Source of the DNA: Lutjanus erythropterus
Lineage: Eukaryota > Chordata > Actinopteri > Lutjaniformes > Lutjanidae
Length of the DNA: 64,000 nucleotides
Direction: 5' to 3'
Assembly: GCA_020091685.1 (NCBI GenBank)
Contig: CM034612.1
Location: 24,389,158-24,453,157, forward strand
Each line of letters starts with the position of its first letter. Positions within the stretch are counted from its first letter, which is position 1. Below are positions 1-13,191 of this stretch, one piece after another. A program made the position numbers and the translations under genes. Under the pieces are notes generated by a model. It worked only from the letters and a program-made list of their open reading frames with translations. It ran no database searches and was not told where the DNA came from.

Positions 1-3000
1 TGCCCTGGACGGCAACAGTCTGACCACAGCTGATCTGGTCAACTTGGGTCAAGGCTTGTTCAAAGTAAAGGTGAGCAGCGTTTGCCCACACTCTCAAAAG
101 TGAGAGACAAAGTGGAGACAGGCATGCTGACTGCTGTTTGGTTTCCTTCCAGTTAACCCCTGAGGCGGAGGAGAAAGTCATAAAGAGCAGAGAGGTTATT
201 GAAGCTTTCATTAAAGAAGACAGAGGTATACTCTTTCTCCACATTTTCTTCAATGCAAGGATTGAAACATGCAGGGCTCATTTCACATGCTTCAACAGTG
301 TGTGTTGTTTTTCACTGCAGTTGTGTATGGAGTCAACACTGGTTTTGGGAAGTTTGCACGCACACTCATATCAAAAGACCAACTACGGTGAGTAAACTGT
401 AAATTAGGATCAGGCACAGTATCAACAGGATGTGAGAAAACAACCACCAAACGCCACATGATTCAACAGTCTGTCCCTGAGCGTGGGTGAATTCAGGGGT
501 GGGATCACAGAGACATAAGCCCCAGCTGAAATCTGATTGCCCCAAGTTCACCTTTTCAGAGACAGTCGACCCTTTGCTAAGCCCCTACTGCGAACTACAG
601 CTGTCAAATCTTAGACTAGCAACCGTAACTAGGGTGCCACGGGCCTATCAAGCCTCGCATTTCTCTATGTATGGACGTGGTGTGGTGTGTCATCTACACT
701 GTAAAACGCTGCAGTGTGGTTAGGTTTAGCGACAAAATGTTAGGCTTAGGCAATAAAACTACTTTGTTAGGTTGAGGCAGTAAGACTATTTGCTTAGGTT
801 TAGGCAACAAAACGTTGAAAAGATTGTTTGGGTTAAAATAACGCAATGGACATCATGTTCATTATGAAATTTTAAGTTACTGAAAACTTTTGTAGCATAC
901 TTTTTTTGTTTCAAATGATACTAAAACCCTGGTCTCTTGGGTGAAAGTCCTGTGTTTATGTGAGTCATCTTTTCCTTTTCCTGTCAAATTTACCACATCC
1001 ACTAGGGGTGCCACCTAACAATAATTGAACAATTGGAGTAAGCTGTTTGCAATTACGGCCAACATGCACATTTTTCTGGTGATAACAGGCTGAAAAAAGT
1101 AAGAAAAGCAAAGTTTGGAGGACCTACCGAGTAGTTTCAACATTTCAGTTGCCCAAAATTACCTCAGTTTTATTGCCCAAACCTAGTGACGTTCCATGTA
1201 ATTCTGATGCATGTGTTACATACAGCCTGAACTTTTCTCCACATACAGGCAGCTGCAGGAAAATCTGATTCACTCTCATTGTGCTGGTACGTTAACACAA
1301 TATTCACATTTTGCCGCATATGACTATCAATAAATGACTCAAAAACATAAATGAATAACGTTTTTTGGTTGAGTCTGAACCAGACTGTTATACATTTATA
1401 AATGTGGGCAGCAATGATTGCCAGAGACTCAACAGCCATTGTGTGTGTGTGTGTGTATGTGTGTGTGTGTGTGTGTGTGTGCGTGCGTGCGCGAAGGAGT
1501 GGGCGCTCCATTGAGTGTGGAAAGGACACGCATGCTGCTGGTTCTGAGAATCAATGTCCTTGCTAAAGGCCACAGCGGCGTCTCCATGGAAACTCTTGAT
1601 GCTATGATCAAGGCCTTTAATGGTATACCACTATTCCATTTTATTCTATCATTCTATTATATATTATTACTATATTTATTTATACTTTTACTCCCCTCCA
1701 CAATAAAAGGAAAATTAAAATAAATAAAAGTAGTTCCCGTTATGTAAATCATTAAATTTTAGGGTGAAGACTTGGGTCGGGGTTAGGGTTAGGGTTGGGG
1801 TTGGGGTTGGGTTAGGCAAGTTGTGGTCATGGTTAGGGTTATGGTAAGTCTCCAGGAAATGAATGTAAATCATTGTGATGCCCACTGAAATGATGTTTGT
1901 GGTCGTGTGTGTGTTCCAGCGTCCTGTTTGTCCTGGGTACCAGAAAAGGGTACTGTGGGAGCGAGTGGAGACTTAGCCCCCCTGGCTCACCTCATCCTGG
2001 GCCTGATGGGGGAGGGCAGGATGTGGTCACCGCAGAGCGGCTGGGCTGATGCCAAGACTGTGAGTTTCCTTAGTCTTTTTTAATACAATATACTCACATA
2101 CTTCTTCAAACATTTTTGCTTTCTTAGTCAGCTCGTCCAAACCAAATCTAGGGCTTGTCTGGTGAGAGAGTGACATAATTACTGCACCCTTTGATCTTAG
2201 CAGAAGTCATGCAGGCAGGAATGCAATCGGTACACAAGAGGTCAGCTGACACACTGAAGATGCATGATAGACATAAGTGTTTGGATTAACACAACGCATT
2301 TTAAACTGCAAACAGTGTTGCTGATGAAGCGATGAAAGACCAGGTGTTATAAATGGTCTTGAAAGTCTTAACATGCCTCCTAGAGCAGAGATGGGACAGT
2401 ACTAATACTTTGTTACTGTACTTAAGTACATTTTTCATGTTAATGTGAGTATTTCTTTTTCTGACAACTTGTTAATTTTATTCCCCACATTTTAATACAA
2501 ATATCTGTACTTTCTACTCTGAAAACAATGTAATAAACTTAACAACAACAATGACAAAAACCAAAAAGTGACGTAGTAATGCATAAGAAGACAAAAATGA
2601 TGAAGTGGAGACATTACCCTGTTTAAGTGCTGATGAAAGGATCTGGAGAGGATATCCTCCATTGTTCATTTGTGTTTGTGTCATGTTGAAGATGATGTCA
2701 TAGCAATTTCACTTGCATTGCTATAATGAAAAGTTAGACACCTGTCGGTATTGAAGGAATACCAGCTACAATGGAAAATAACAAAAAGTACCTGGAACTA
2801 GAAACATGCTGTTTGGACCTGTAATGATTATTTTCTTTTTCTTTTCATTATAAATTAATCAGTCAACCATTTTCTCCATCAATCAGTAAGTTATTTGGCT
2901 CATAAAATGTCAGACAATTGTGAAAAATGTTGATCAGTGTTTTCCAAAGTCCAAGATGACCTCCTCAGTTCAAAGATATTCAGTTTACTGTCAGAGAGGA

Positions 3001-3160
3001 GTAAAGAAACCAGAAAATATTCACATTTAAAAAGCTGAAAAATAGATGCAGATTAATGTAATAGCTGATTAATAATAGATTAATGGTTTCAGCTCTAAGT
3101 GTTTTAAGTAGGTGTTAGGTGTATTAGTTTGTCTGCTGTTCCTTGCTTTATTGTGTGCAG

Positions 3161-3198
<38 letters not shown>

Positions 3199-6100
3199 TA
3201 AAACCAAAAATAGTGATATTTCCAGCCAGTGAAGCTGGAAGCTGTGTGTTCACTGTGCACATATTGTTCATTATTTAAAATTGTAACTAAATATGTATGT
3301 CATCTGATTAAGTCTTTTTTTTATCTGTACCTATGATGGAATACAGCTACCCTTTTTTGTATCCCATTACATATAATCCATTACTCCTTAAACCTGCTTA
3401 TAAATATGTGATTTCTGTTTGGTGTTATTTTTTACAGGTGCTGGAGGGTCATGATCTCAAACCTCTCGTGCTGAAAGCAAAGGAGGTACAGTACAAGGCT
3501 TTATTCTACTATTTAGTAAAACTTGGCTTTTATTTTTTGTTGTTCCGGCCATCATGTCTATTGTTTATTGACTCTCCAAAGTAAATGCTCCTCACACTAC
3601 ATCGCTACATCTAACAAGCTAACAGGCATGAGGAGACTCTGTGGGAGCTGCGCTAGCGAGTTAGCTATGTAGCACCATTTGTATCATATTTGAGACACAG
3701 GTTTCTGAGACTTCTACAACATCAATATTTTCTGGAAAAACTTGTACATAATCTCACACATGTCTTCTGCCCTCTGGTGGATTTTCAGCAAACTGCAGGC
3801 AGGGGCCTCTAGGAGCAAAATCCAACATGGCCGCCTTCACATAGTGACGTTTTTGGCAAGAAAGTCTTTGCTAGTTTTGAAAAAGTAACAGTAAGAATAA
3901 CACTTATATTGTTACTAATACTTCAATATGAAACAATCTATAATCGCTTAATATTTTTTTACCTTATTTTATAGTAAAATCATATTGAAAATTAAATGTG
4001 TCAATGCATCAAATATGATAAATTGTTAAATAAACTAATTGAAGTTTAAAATGAAATCTAAAGATGAATTTAGACTGGAAATTTATATATTTATGCGCAT
4101 TTTTCATCAGTGTAACCATCTCTCATTGTAATCACCTGGATGTTGCAAGTGTGCATTGCTAATAAGTGTCAGGAAAACAATTACCTTGCTGTCATAACTG
4201 TATGTTATATTGACCACTTCAGATTTATATTGATTATATTGTCACAGTCTTGGGGTTTATCTGGTTATTTCCTGTTTTATTTTGTAGTCCTGGCCCTCCT
4301 CCCTCATGTGTCTTGACTTCCCTTCCTGTTTTATTTTGGTTTGTTTTTCTTGTGTGTCTTTGTTATTTTTACTTCCTGTCTTTGTCTGTTTTCTTGCTCT
4401 TTTTGATCACTGATTGTTTTCACCTGTGTCTTGTTAGCCTCCACCTCCCTCATGTATTTAATCCCGTGTTTGTCCCTCCTTTGTTGCTAGTTTGTCTTCA
4501 TTGTGTGGTCAAGACCTCAGTGTTTGCTTTGTGCCTCCCCGTGGTTTTTGGACTAATTGCTGGACCTGGGACTTAATTTGCCTTTTTGCTAGTTTTTTTC
4601 TTCTTCTGTGTTTAGCATTCCTATTAAACTTTGGATCTAACCTCAGATTGTTGTATGTCTGCATTTGGGTCCATTCTGTTGTTACCCTGCTTGACTAACT
4701 GTGACATATTTGCCAACCACAAGGTGAAATAAAGAGATTCCTGTTTGGAAAAAAAGGAACCAAACTAAATGGCATGTCCCAGATTTTCCAAATGCAATAA
4801 ACACTATTTGCTTTTGTTTCTAATAGCAAAACTATTGTGATCAGTAATTCTTTTTGTTACATGAATGACTGATGTATCAAATATGATAGAAAAATATCAT
4901 ATATAAATTATATAGAAAAGATTTGTGCGTTTTTGTTTTTTTTTTTGTCAAAGGGTCCAATTAAAAAGGATATCTGGCAATATTAACACATTATCATAAC
5001 TAATGGCCTGAGCTACAAAAATGAAACCAAAGTTTTAATCAACATGTATACTGTATATTTAAATTTCACTTGATCAGTGTGGATTATTTTGATGTTTCTG
5101 ATTGTTGAACAGGGACTTTCTCTGATCAATGGGACTCAGCTGATATCATCTCTGGGAGCCGAGGCTGTGGAGAGAGCCCTGATCGTGGCCAAACAAGCTG
5201 ACATCATTGCAGCTTTGACTTCAGAAGCCCTGAAAGGCACCACGAAGGCCTACCACAGCGGTACATGTGGACGACTTTTGTTTTCCTTGAGTGTCACCTG
5301 GAAGACAGCATCATTTAAAACTCAGCCCTTTCTTCAAATAGCCAATCATGAGCCGGATCAGACATCACTGACATGGTGAAAACTGTTACCAAGCTGAGGA
5401 AAAAGAGACGTGAATGTGTTACAGAGCAATATATGAGGCTGGGACGTAAAGCCATACTTTCAAACATCCACAAATAGGGGACAGCATATCACCAGAGTAA
5501 CTAATGTGCTGATAACTGTAGCTGCCGTTAGCTAGTTTGGAGCTTGGAGCACCAGACAGGACGGGCTGAGGCTAGCTGGTTAGCATGGTCCAACCAGGAC
5601 TGTTGCTGTGGACCCCTGTTGTTTTTGTTTGGTTTATTCTTATTCCTATTTTTCTCTGCTAAAAGCCTTTCATGCAATCATCGCTGCTTTAATCTATTTT
5701 AGTCTTTTGTTACAGATATTGTAATGTAAATTGCTGTCTTTTATTATACAGTGTGTTGCAGAATTCACTATTCATGCACACTCTGCAGACCTTCCAATTA
5801 TAATAATGAACAGAAGTGTTGTGTTGTAGCTGTCCATGCAGTGAGACCTCACCCCGGTCAGATAGAGGTGGCTGAGAGGCTTCGCTCTCTGCTGGACTCT
5901 AATGTCTTCCCCTCTCAGATCTCAGGTAGGACCTACGTGACCAGCACAATACTGATAACACCCACACACATTAACACAAAGCACACTTGCAGTATGTCTT
6001 ATTCTAAATGGTATTTATTTATGATTACACATGTGGTCATTTCTCTCTCTGATTTCCTCCTGATGTTGTTCCTGTAGAGAGTCACAGATCATGCGGCCGT

Positions 6101-9100
6101 GTTCAGGATGCCTACGTGCTGCGCTGTATCCCACAGGTACACTGTATGAGTGTGTATGTTAATAATAGTCTGCGTTTAAACAGTTTCAACATGTTGTGTG
6201 ACCTCATCTCAAAAAACAGTGCCTTTGACTGAAACATACAAATCTGTTTTTTAATCCCTGTAAATTCAGTGTTTCCACCACTAATAACAAAACTCGTAGA
6301 ATGTATAAAGCAGGATACTTTTCTTTGTCTGTGTCTCTGGTTGTTGCAGGTTCATGGAGTGGTGAATGACACAATCGATTTTGTCCAGAAAGTGATTTCC
6401 ACTGAGCTGAACAGCGCCACGGACAACCCAGTATCCTACACACACAGCTCCTCATGTTGACCCACACTATGTCTGTGATCTAACTTTAGTAATAACTGTG
6501 TAATGTCAGTTACTGGATACAAATCACATGGGAGTTTTTGTAAATAGCATCGTTATCCATTGATTACCAAAAAAATGCTCAGGTTAGTTCAAAATTAAAC
6601 ATTGAAAATCTAGCACATGTTGTTAAAAAATGGACCCAGCCACAAAAGCGTAAACTTACTCACATAACTCGTTCCTGTGAAACTGCAGCAGTGTTTTGTG
6701 GACTAAAAAACTAAACCCAACCTTCAATCGACATAAGGATGAGTAGATAATGACTCAGTTTTCATTCTTGGGTGAACTATCCCTTTAAAGGAGCAACATG
6801 CAGCCACTGCATGTGCAAAAATTAGCTCTGTTTTCTGACACATTTCATTTAAATGACATCTAAGGTGTTTTCCTCCTACAGAATGTGATATGATATGAAT
6901 GTTTTACCACAAGGTGTCAGTCTTTCACAAAGTACAAAAAAATACTTTATGAGCCCCTAACTCACCTCCAGCTGGTGTTTGCAGAAAGTGGGGAGACAAT
7001 ATCTGGTGGTAATTTCCATGGAGAGTATCCAGCCAAGGTGAAGTGAAGTCAGAGTGAAGTAACTAATGAGATCTCTGCTTGATTTATCGTCCCTCATCCT
7101 GTTATATCTCTCTGTCCATCTCCTGCTCTGTGTGGGTGATGGTGTTTGGGTTGGCAGACAGTGTGTGAAGAGGAGTGGAACATAAAATACATAAGAGTCG
7201 GCAGCTAAAAGCTCGTAAATTGTGTCTTTGCCTGGCAGTGTTTCATACCCTGCTGGCAGGACATCAAGTGTAATCTCAGTAAAATGACAGAGTGGAAAAG
7301 GCCGGTGATTTAAAAAAGTTCAGAACTTTCGGTTCCGGGCAGCAGATGACTTTGGCTCGTCTTGCTATAGCAAATGTTCTGGACTGAACTCTGGGTGTGA
7401 CTCTGCTGTTTCAGGCCCTGGATTACCTGGCCATAGGTGTGCACGAGCTGGCCAGTATCAGTGAGAGGAGGATTGAGAGGCTGATGAACCCGGCCCTCAG
7501 TGAACTGCCTGCCTTCCTCGTCCAGGACGGAGGCTTGAACTCTGGCTTCATGATCGCACACTGCACTGCTGCCGCCTTAGGTGTGTCTATTTATATTTCT
7601 AGAACAGGGAAGTCAAACTAAATTTCATCATGGGTCACATCAGCAACTTCCCTCAAAGAGCCACTTATAAATGTAAAACTAGAAATGTTAAGTACTATAA
7701 AGAAAAAGTAAAGTAAAAAGAACTAAGTAGGGCGCTACACTGCAGGTAACAGAATCTGATGGGTCACCAAATATGGTGTAACACCGTCCCTAATACTAGG
7801 ACTTATTTTTCTGAGTCACCAGTTAACATGCTCACTCATTAAACCAGAACACTGGTGGGTCTTGTTTCGTTGCATGTTCGTTTGTATTTCTTGGTCAGTA
7901 TAGCAGCACTGAGGAATTTATTTCTTCAGTTAACCACATTTACCATCAACACTGACTAGACATCCACATGACAGGTGGGATTTTCCATTTGAGAGACCAG
8001 TTTTCACAATTTTTTATCAATGCGCGCATTTGGAGGTAGCATTTGTTTTGGAGACACAGCTCACAAATGAACGTTGACCATGGTTGCCTTCTTACTTTAG
8101 TGTGTTAGCATGCACACAAAAACACAAAATACAGTTGATCAAGTGTGATCAATATGTGAGGTTAGAATACACCGTCCATGAGTACTGAATCCTAACCTGA
8201 CTGTCTCGACGCTCCATCTCTCCAGTGTCAGAGAGTAAGGCTCTGTGCCACCCGTCCTCCGTTGACTCCCTGTCCACCAGTGCGGCAACAGAGGACCATG
8301 TGTCCATGGGCGGCTGGGCTGCTCGCAAAGCCCTGAGAGTGGTGGAGCATGTGGAGCAAGGTGAGACACCACTACTACTCGCAGGTCAGCAGTCCGTCCC
8401 TCTGGTAGCAGATTAACTTCGTGTCTCTGTCGTGCAGTGCTGGCCATAGAGCTGCTGGCTGCCTGTCAGGCTCTGGAGTTCCTGCGTCCTCTGAAGACCA
8501 CCGCTCCTCTGGAGGAGGTCTACAAGCTGCTGCGCTCCGTGGTCAGGTCAGACACCTCGGATATTAAAGCAAAGAAAATGACAGTTGATTGCCAGTAGAG
8601 ATCATCATTATTATTACTGGTATTGTGTGTAAGGTTACATGAGGCTGAAACTGAACTTTAGTGGTAAAAAGTTCTGCATCAGTTGATGATGATGGACTAT
8701 GTTTTGGAGTTTTTGCCATCAGGGAGGCTTCTTTAATGTTCATGGCTTCCTCCAACCACTGTGGGGCGCTGTAGGATTCAGCCTGTGAGGTTCACAGCAA
8801 AACAAAAGTTCTTTATTATGATAAATTATGTAATTATTTTGAGAAATCTGCCTTGTAATGAGATAAATTAACTCGTTATCACAAGAAACCCAGAGATAGC
8901 AAAACATTTCATTTGTGATGCCAAGATAACGGCATTAAAAAATAATCATGCAGAAATATGTTTGTCTCAAGTGTAATGTAAACAGTAGAATTAGTATAAT
9001 GCTCAAGTACAAGTGCTCTATCTGATGAGTCCTCTTCACAGGACCATGAGTTGGAGAGCAGTTAAAGTAGATTTTTCCTCTCCAGAAGGAGGAGACATCA

Positions 9101-9398
9101 CAGAAACCCAGTATGAAGACAGATTATTTTGTATGTTGAGTACTATGAGGATGTCCATACTTGTCTCTGCAGTCCTTGGAGCCGAGACCGCATCATGAGT
9201 CCTGACATAGAAGCTGCTCACGCGCTCATCAGACAGCAAAAGGCAAGTCTGCCACAAATACAGCTCACACAGCTGACATTTTACTGGATGATAATGTCAG
9301 ATTTTTAGGACTTCACGGTGTGTGTGTTGCTTTCTTTTCAGGTGTGGACGACAGTTCAGCCGTACATGGACAAATACAGGAAGACGCTGCAGACGTGA
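1..9398 (+). CDS. HAL: Histidine ammonia-lyase, 3' part of the gene (17 exons, partial at left edge)
   Basis: HAL deaminates L-histidine to trans-urocanate and ammonia in the cytosol, the first step of histidine catabolism. Exons read: 1-70, 153-225, 321-387, 1249-1286, 1497-1622, 1920-2059, 3438-3485, 5113-5260, 5830-5925, 6078-6136, 6350-6430, 6972-7037, 7415-7580, 8226-8360, 8438-8546, 9173-9242, 9342-9398 (TGA at 9396-9398). Phases join without a break to give 515 codons plus stop, beginning [15 protein letters not shown]; the N-terminal exons lie left of the window. The Ala-Ser-Gly triad that cyclises to the MIO electrophile is at 1961-1969 in [12 protein letters not shown]. Other family blocks are [39 protein letters not shown] and [19 protein letters not shown]. 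The C-terminus (KYRKTLQT) is shorter than in human HAL. The last intron uses a GC donor. Codons conserved by eye look functional throughout. Identification is very secure. Confidence 0.96.
1441..1496. repeat. (GT)n microsatellite forming the splice acceptor tract of a HAL exon
   Basis: About 50 bp of GT, with a few GC and AT units, ends directly at the AG (1495-1496) of the HAL exon at 1497-1622. Confidence 0.9.
1778..1817. repeat. Short telomere-like GGGTTA/GGGGTT array
   Basis: Two TTAGGG units followed by degenerate GGGGTT units, about 40 bp, inside a HAL intron. Confidence 0.7.
1961..1969 (+). other. HAL: HAL MIO catalytic triad (Ala-Ser-Gly codons)
   Basis: The codons gcg agt gga encode the Ala-Ser-Gly that condenses autocatalytically to 4-methylidene-imidazole-5-one in the HAL/PAL family. 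The surrounding [12 protein letters not shown] is the family signature, so the copy should be catalytically competent. Confidence 0.93.
2819..3096 (+). repeat. Dispersed AT-rich repeat family A, copy 1
   Basis: Shares with the copies at 12.2, 18.1, 21.6 and 24.1 kb the order: aattaatc, ccaaagtccaagatgac, attcagtttactgtcagag, ccagaaaatattcacattt, taatagattaat. A widespread fish repeat type; class not determined. Confidence 0.7.
3161..3197. repeat. (TTGA)n microsatellite
   Basis: Nine consecutive tetranucleotide units in the HAL intron before the exon at 3438. Confidence 0.9.
4240..4706. mobile_element. Non-autonomous repeat element with 9-bp terminal inverted repeats
   Basis: TGTCACAGT at 4240-4248 and ACTGTGACA at 4698-4706 are perfect inverted ends. 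The body is strongly T-rich on the plus strand and resembles a common fish interspersed repeat. TAT on both sides may be a 3-bp target duplication. Superfamily uncertain. Confidence 0.55.
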
Positions 9399-9828
9399 AT
9401 GTGTACGGATGCTACAGACCGAGGGTCAGCATATATGGCTTTTCCAAGGGGTGGTACTGATGAACACTGGGAGTAAAACTGAAAATCTTACTGTTAATAC
9501 TTAGTGGAACAGTAGTGGAATGTAACTAAGTACATTTACTCAAGTAAATTCTTTGTAACTGTGTGAGTCTTAAACATAAATGCACCATGAGGTTGAAGCA
9601 ATTGCAATTTTGTGTACTGCACTGCATCAGAGACAAAGCAGTGAATTATTGAGTGAAAGTTATTTTATCAGCAATCAGATTATTAAAAAAAAGTTCTGAT
9701 AAATGTAAAAATGTTGGATATCGGAGCCAATAATGAGTCGACCTCTACTACACACACCAAGGAAGAAAGCTACAACTCAAGTTTTACTGAATATAAAATG
9801 ATGCAAACTGGATTTGTTTTTTTGTGGT

Positions 9829-9834
9829 AAATAA
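9829..9834 (+). terminator. HAL: Probable HAL polyadenylation signal
   Basis: AATAAA about 430 nt after the HAL stop codon, the best placed canonical hexamer before the oppositely oriented NFYB 3' end. Position only; no transcript evidence. Confidence 0.6.
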
Positions 9835-9867
9835 ATCAGGTGAAATTTCAAACATGGCTTTTGAATT

Positions 9868-9873
9868 TTTATT
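9868..9873 (-). terminator. NFYB: Probable NFYB polyadenylation signal
   Basis: AATAAA on the minus strand (TTTATT on plus), about 530 nt past the NFYB stop. It sits only 33 bp from the HAL hexamer on the other strand. Confidence 0.6.
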
Positions 9874-10400
9874 CAAAGGATTGACATAACATTAAAGCAC
9901 ATGGTAAATTGTGTGAACTTACAAAAGAGCTGCATGATCTGATGTGACAGACAGTATCAACATGGCTTCTCTCACTTCAAACAGAGAAGGCGTTCAAAAA
10001 TAAGCATCAAATAACAACATGTTCCCACCCTATCCACCCCCTGCCCCGAAAGAAGAAAAAATGCATAAAAGCAAACACATTAACACACACACAAAACGCA
10101 CAAAAAGAATTCAACCACTAAATAATGAAAATAATAAGACTAGCCTTTAAAATAAAGCCTTGATTTCCCAGCTGGTTTGGATTCACACTCCAAAACATTT
10201 GGTACCTCACAACTAGAAACTACACTTTCTACTGAACAGGTAGTGATCTCTCTGTACATGAGGGTTTACTGCAGACGTCTCTCCCCCTCCTCCCTGTCCG
10301 TCTGATGACCTTTACCCTCCAGTGGGGTCAGAGGTCATCCGGCGGCGCGCGTGGGCCTGGTAAGGAGCCGCTGTGTGTTCAGGCTCAGGGTAAGGCCTCG

Positions 10401-13133
10401 TCATGAAAACTGGATCTGTTGTACGGTGGGAATCTGCAACGCAGACACAGGGTTTAGTTTTTAGACGGCGTGTGTTGTTGTACTCTTTAAACCAGCGAAC
10501 AGCCGCTGCCTCAGTGTGAGTTTACCTGTTGATATGAGGTGGTGTACACCATGACGTTCTGCTGCTGACCGTCTGCTGTGATGATCCCAGCTGGCAGTGG
10601 ATTTGCTGATGAAGTGAGAAAAGTGTACGTTCATGAGACTGTGAGCAGCTTGAGGACTTTAAAGGGATAGTTCAGATTATTTAAACCTTGGGTGTAAAGG
10701 TATTTACCCAATCGATGTAGGTTAACACGCCCCCAATTTGGAGAAGCGAGGCACCAGTGTAGGAAGTTTAGCAATGTGCTGCTGTGGACAGGTTCAGCAG
10801 CCACTTAAAAAAGATCCACCTAAATAAACTATTATCAGGTGAAGTGTGCGCTATGTTTAGAATATTTTCACTACTTAACTTTTGCATCAGACAGACTTTT
10901 CTGACAGGAAACTGCTGTTATAAAAGCCAAATATTACTCTCTCCAACCAAACTCCATAAACAAAATCATTCATTTTACCTCACAGAACACAGGAGCTGCT
11001 GGTCATCTGTTGCCCCAACTGCATATCTTTCTGTGTTACCGCGTGACTTCAGCGGATCTAAACTAACCCTTTAATACCACCGAAGTCACACAATTACACA
11101 AACAAGCTAACAGATTGAGGCAGTGGTAGATGAGCAACTCCTGTGTTCTGAGAGGTAAAATTACTTATTTCATGTATGGAGTTTGGTTTGTTTGGAGAGA
11201 GTGGTATTTGGTTTAAATAACCACAGTTTCCTGTCAGAAACGGCTGTGTGATGCAAAAGTTAAGTGGTAGAAATATTCTAAATGTAGTGTACACTTAAAC
11301 GTATATTGATTTTTTTTCAGGTGGACCATATTTTAATTGATTAAAATATGTTTTGTTGCTGACCTGGTCTAAAGCAATACAATGTTTAGCTTATGAGCTG
11401 GTTCCCCTTTCTGCTTCTAGAAAGTGAGGGCGTGTCTACCACCATCTCCTGTGGGTAACACACCGACTTTGCATAAGTACCTCATAAAACCATACTTTAA
11501 ATAATCTGAACTCTCCCTTTAATAAATGCATGTCAAAAGACGAGCAACAGAACCAAACATGAGGATAAATTCTACAATGTTCACCATTAAATTTGAATAA
11601 TTTCTACTTACTGAAGCTGTCGTCTGTGAGGTCTTCTCCCAGGCTTTCTCCCACTGCCACTCCTGGGATCCCCTTCTCCCCCTTCATGGCCTGGAAAAAA
11701 CAGCAGAGAGAGCAGAGAACATCACACATGTGACAACAGCAACGTGGTGTAAACTGGAAATGAACTTAGGCCTCGGCAGTCACATGTGGAAACACTGAAA
11801 TCAGATGATGAAGAGGGAAAAAAGTCTGCCACGCCGACTGAAATGTATAATAAAAAACATTTGAGTCCACACAGTTACAAACAAGGTTCTCTCTTTATTT
11901 CAGGGATTCACGGGAAGGTAAAAAAAAAACAGATTTTGATTATTTTGATATCGCAATATGATTCATAATTATTGGAATGATCGTTGCTGCATCACAATTT
12001 TCATTGGGACTGGATTAAAAAGAACAAACAAACAAAAAACAACTTAAAATGCTGTGACATTAGTTGGGGTCTGTTCCCAACAAACTTGTCTTCTTACATC
12101 AGGAGAACAAGATTTGTAGGTAAGAGCATCTATGCAGCACTACAGTGAGTCCTTATATAGATATAGTCCCGTAAGTATATAATAGTCTCAAAATAATAAA
12201 AAATAATAATGATAGTCTCTTATAGTCTCAACTATTTTAATAATTGTTTAATCAGTTTGAAATTTTTTTTAAGAAAAAGTCAAAATTCTCTGACTTCAGC
12301 TTCTTAAATGTGAATATTTTCTGGTTCCTTTACTCTTCTCTGACAGTAAACTGTGTAACTTTGAACAACAAAAATAACAAGACATTTGAGGACGTCATCT
12401 TCTGATGACTGATCAACATTTTTCACCATGGTCTGCCACTGTGAAGACAAACCAACTCATAAATTAATCAAGAAAATAATTAAGATTAATCAACAATGAA
12501 AATGATCATTAGTTGCAGCCCTGGTTCTGTCACACATTTTTCCTTTATCCAGAAATTACAGCCTCTATGATTTGGATAATACACTTTGCCTTTTGAAATT
12601 TCAATAATATTTGATTCATTTGTTTAGCCTTAATGTAGAAACCTTGAAATCAGATGATGAAGGGAAAACTATCTAATAAAAAGAGCTTTACTTTAACCTC
12701 CTGTCTTGATCATAAGGGAGTCAAAAGACATGTTTTTCACTCTGCAATCTGTGCATCTTGTGTCCCAGCTGCATCTGATGGGCATAAATACACCCTTCAA
12801 GTCTATTTTTTTGACAATACTGAAAATGTATGTTTTAATTTACATTACATTTTGTAATAGTAAAGTAGAGTGTGCTCCGAACCAGAGAGCAGCTCACTCT
12901 CCTCTCACTTCACCCTGCAGCTCGGAGGCAAGACACAGGAACGTCTTTCCTGCAGGGTTTATTTTGTGAGCAAACTGTACATTTACCACCACGAGACAAC
13001 TTCACTGCTAAACTGTAATCCCTCTGTTCTGATCACCAACATCTGCCTGCTCTGAGCACAGCCACCGGCACTCTCTTTTGCTTTTTTGCTCTCTCACACA
13101 CACACACTTATACACACTTACACACACAATTAC

Positions 13134-13191
<58 letters not shown>

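Noticed and set aside
1170..1611. Open frames with long Thr-His or Val-Cys runs here and at 13.1, 30.5, 46.7 and 58.4 kb
   Set aside because: They are translations of CA/GT microsatellites.
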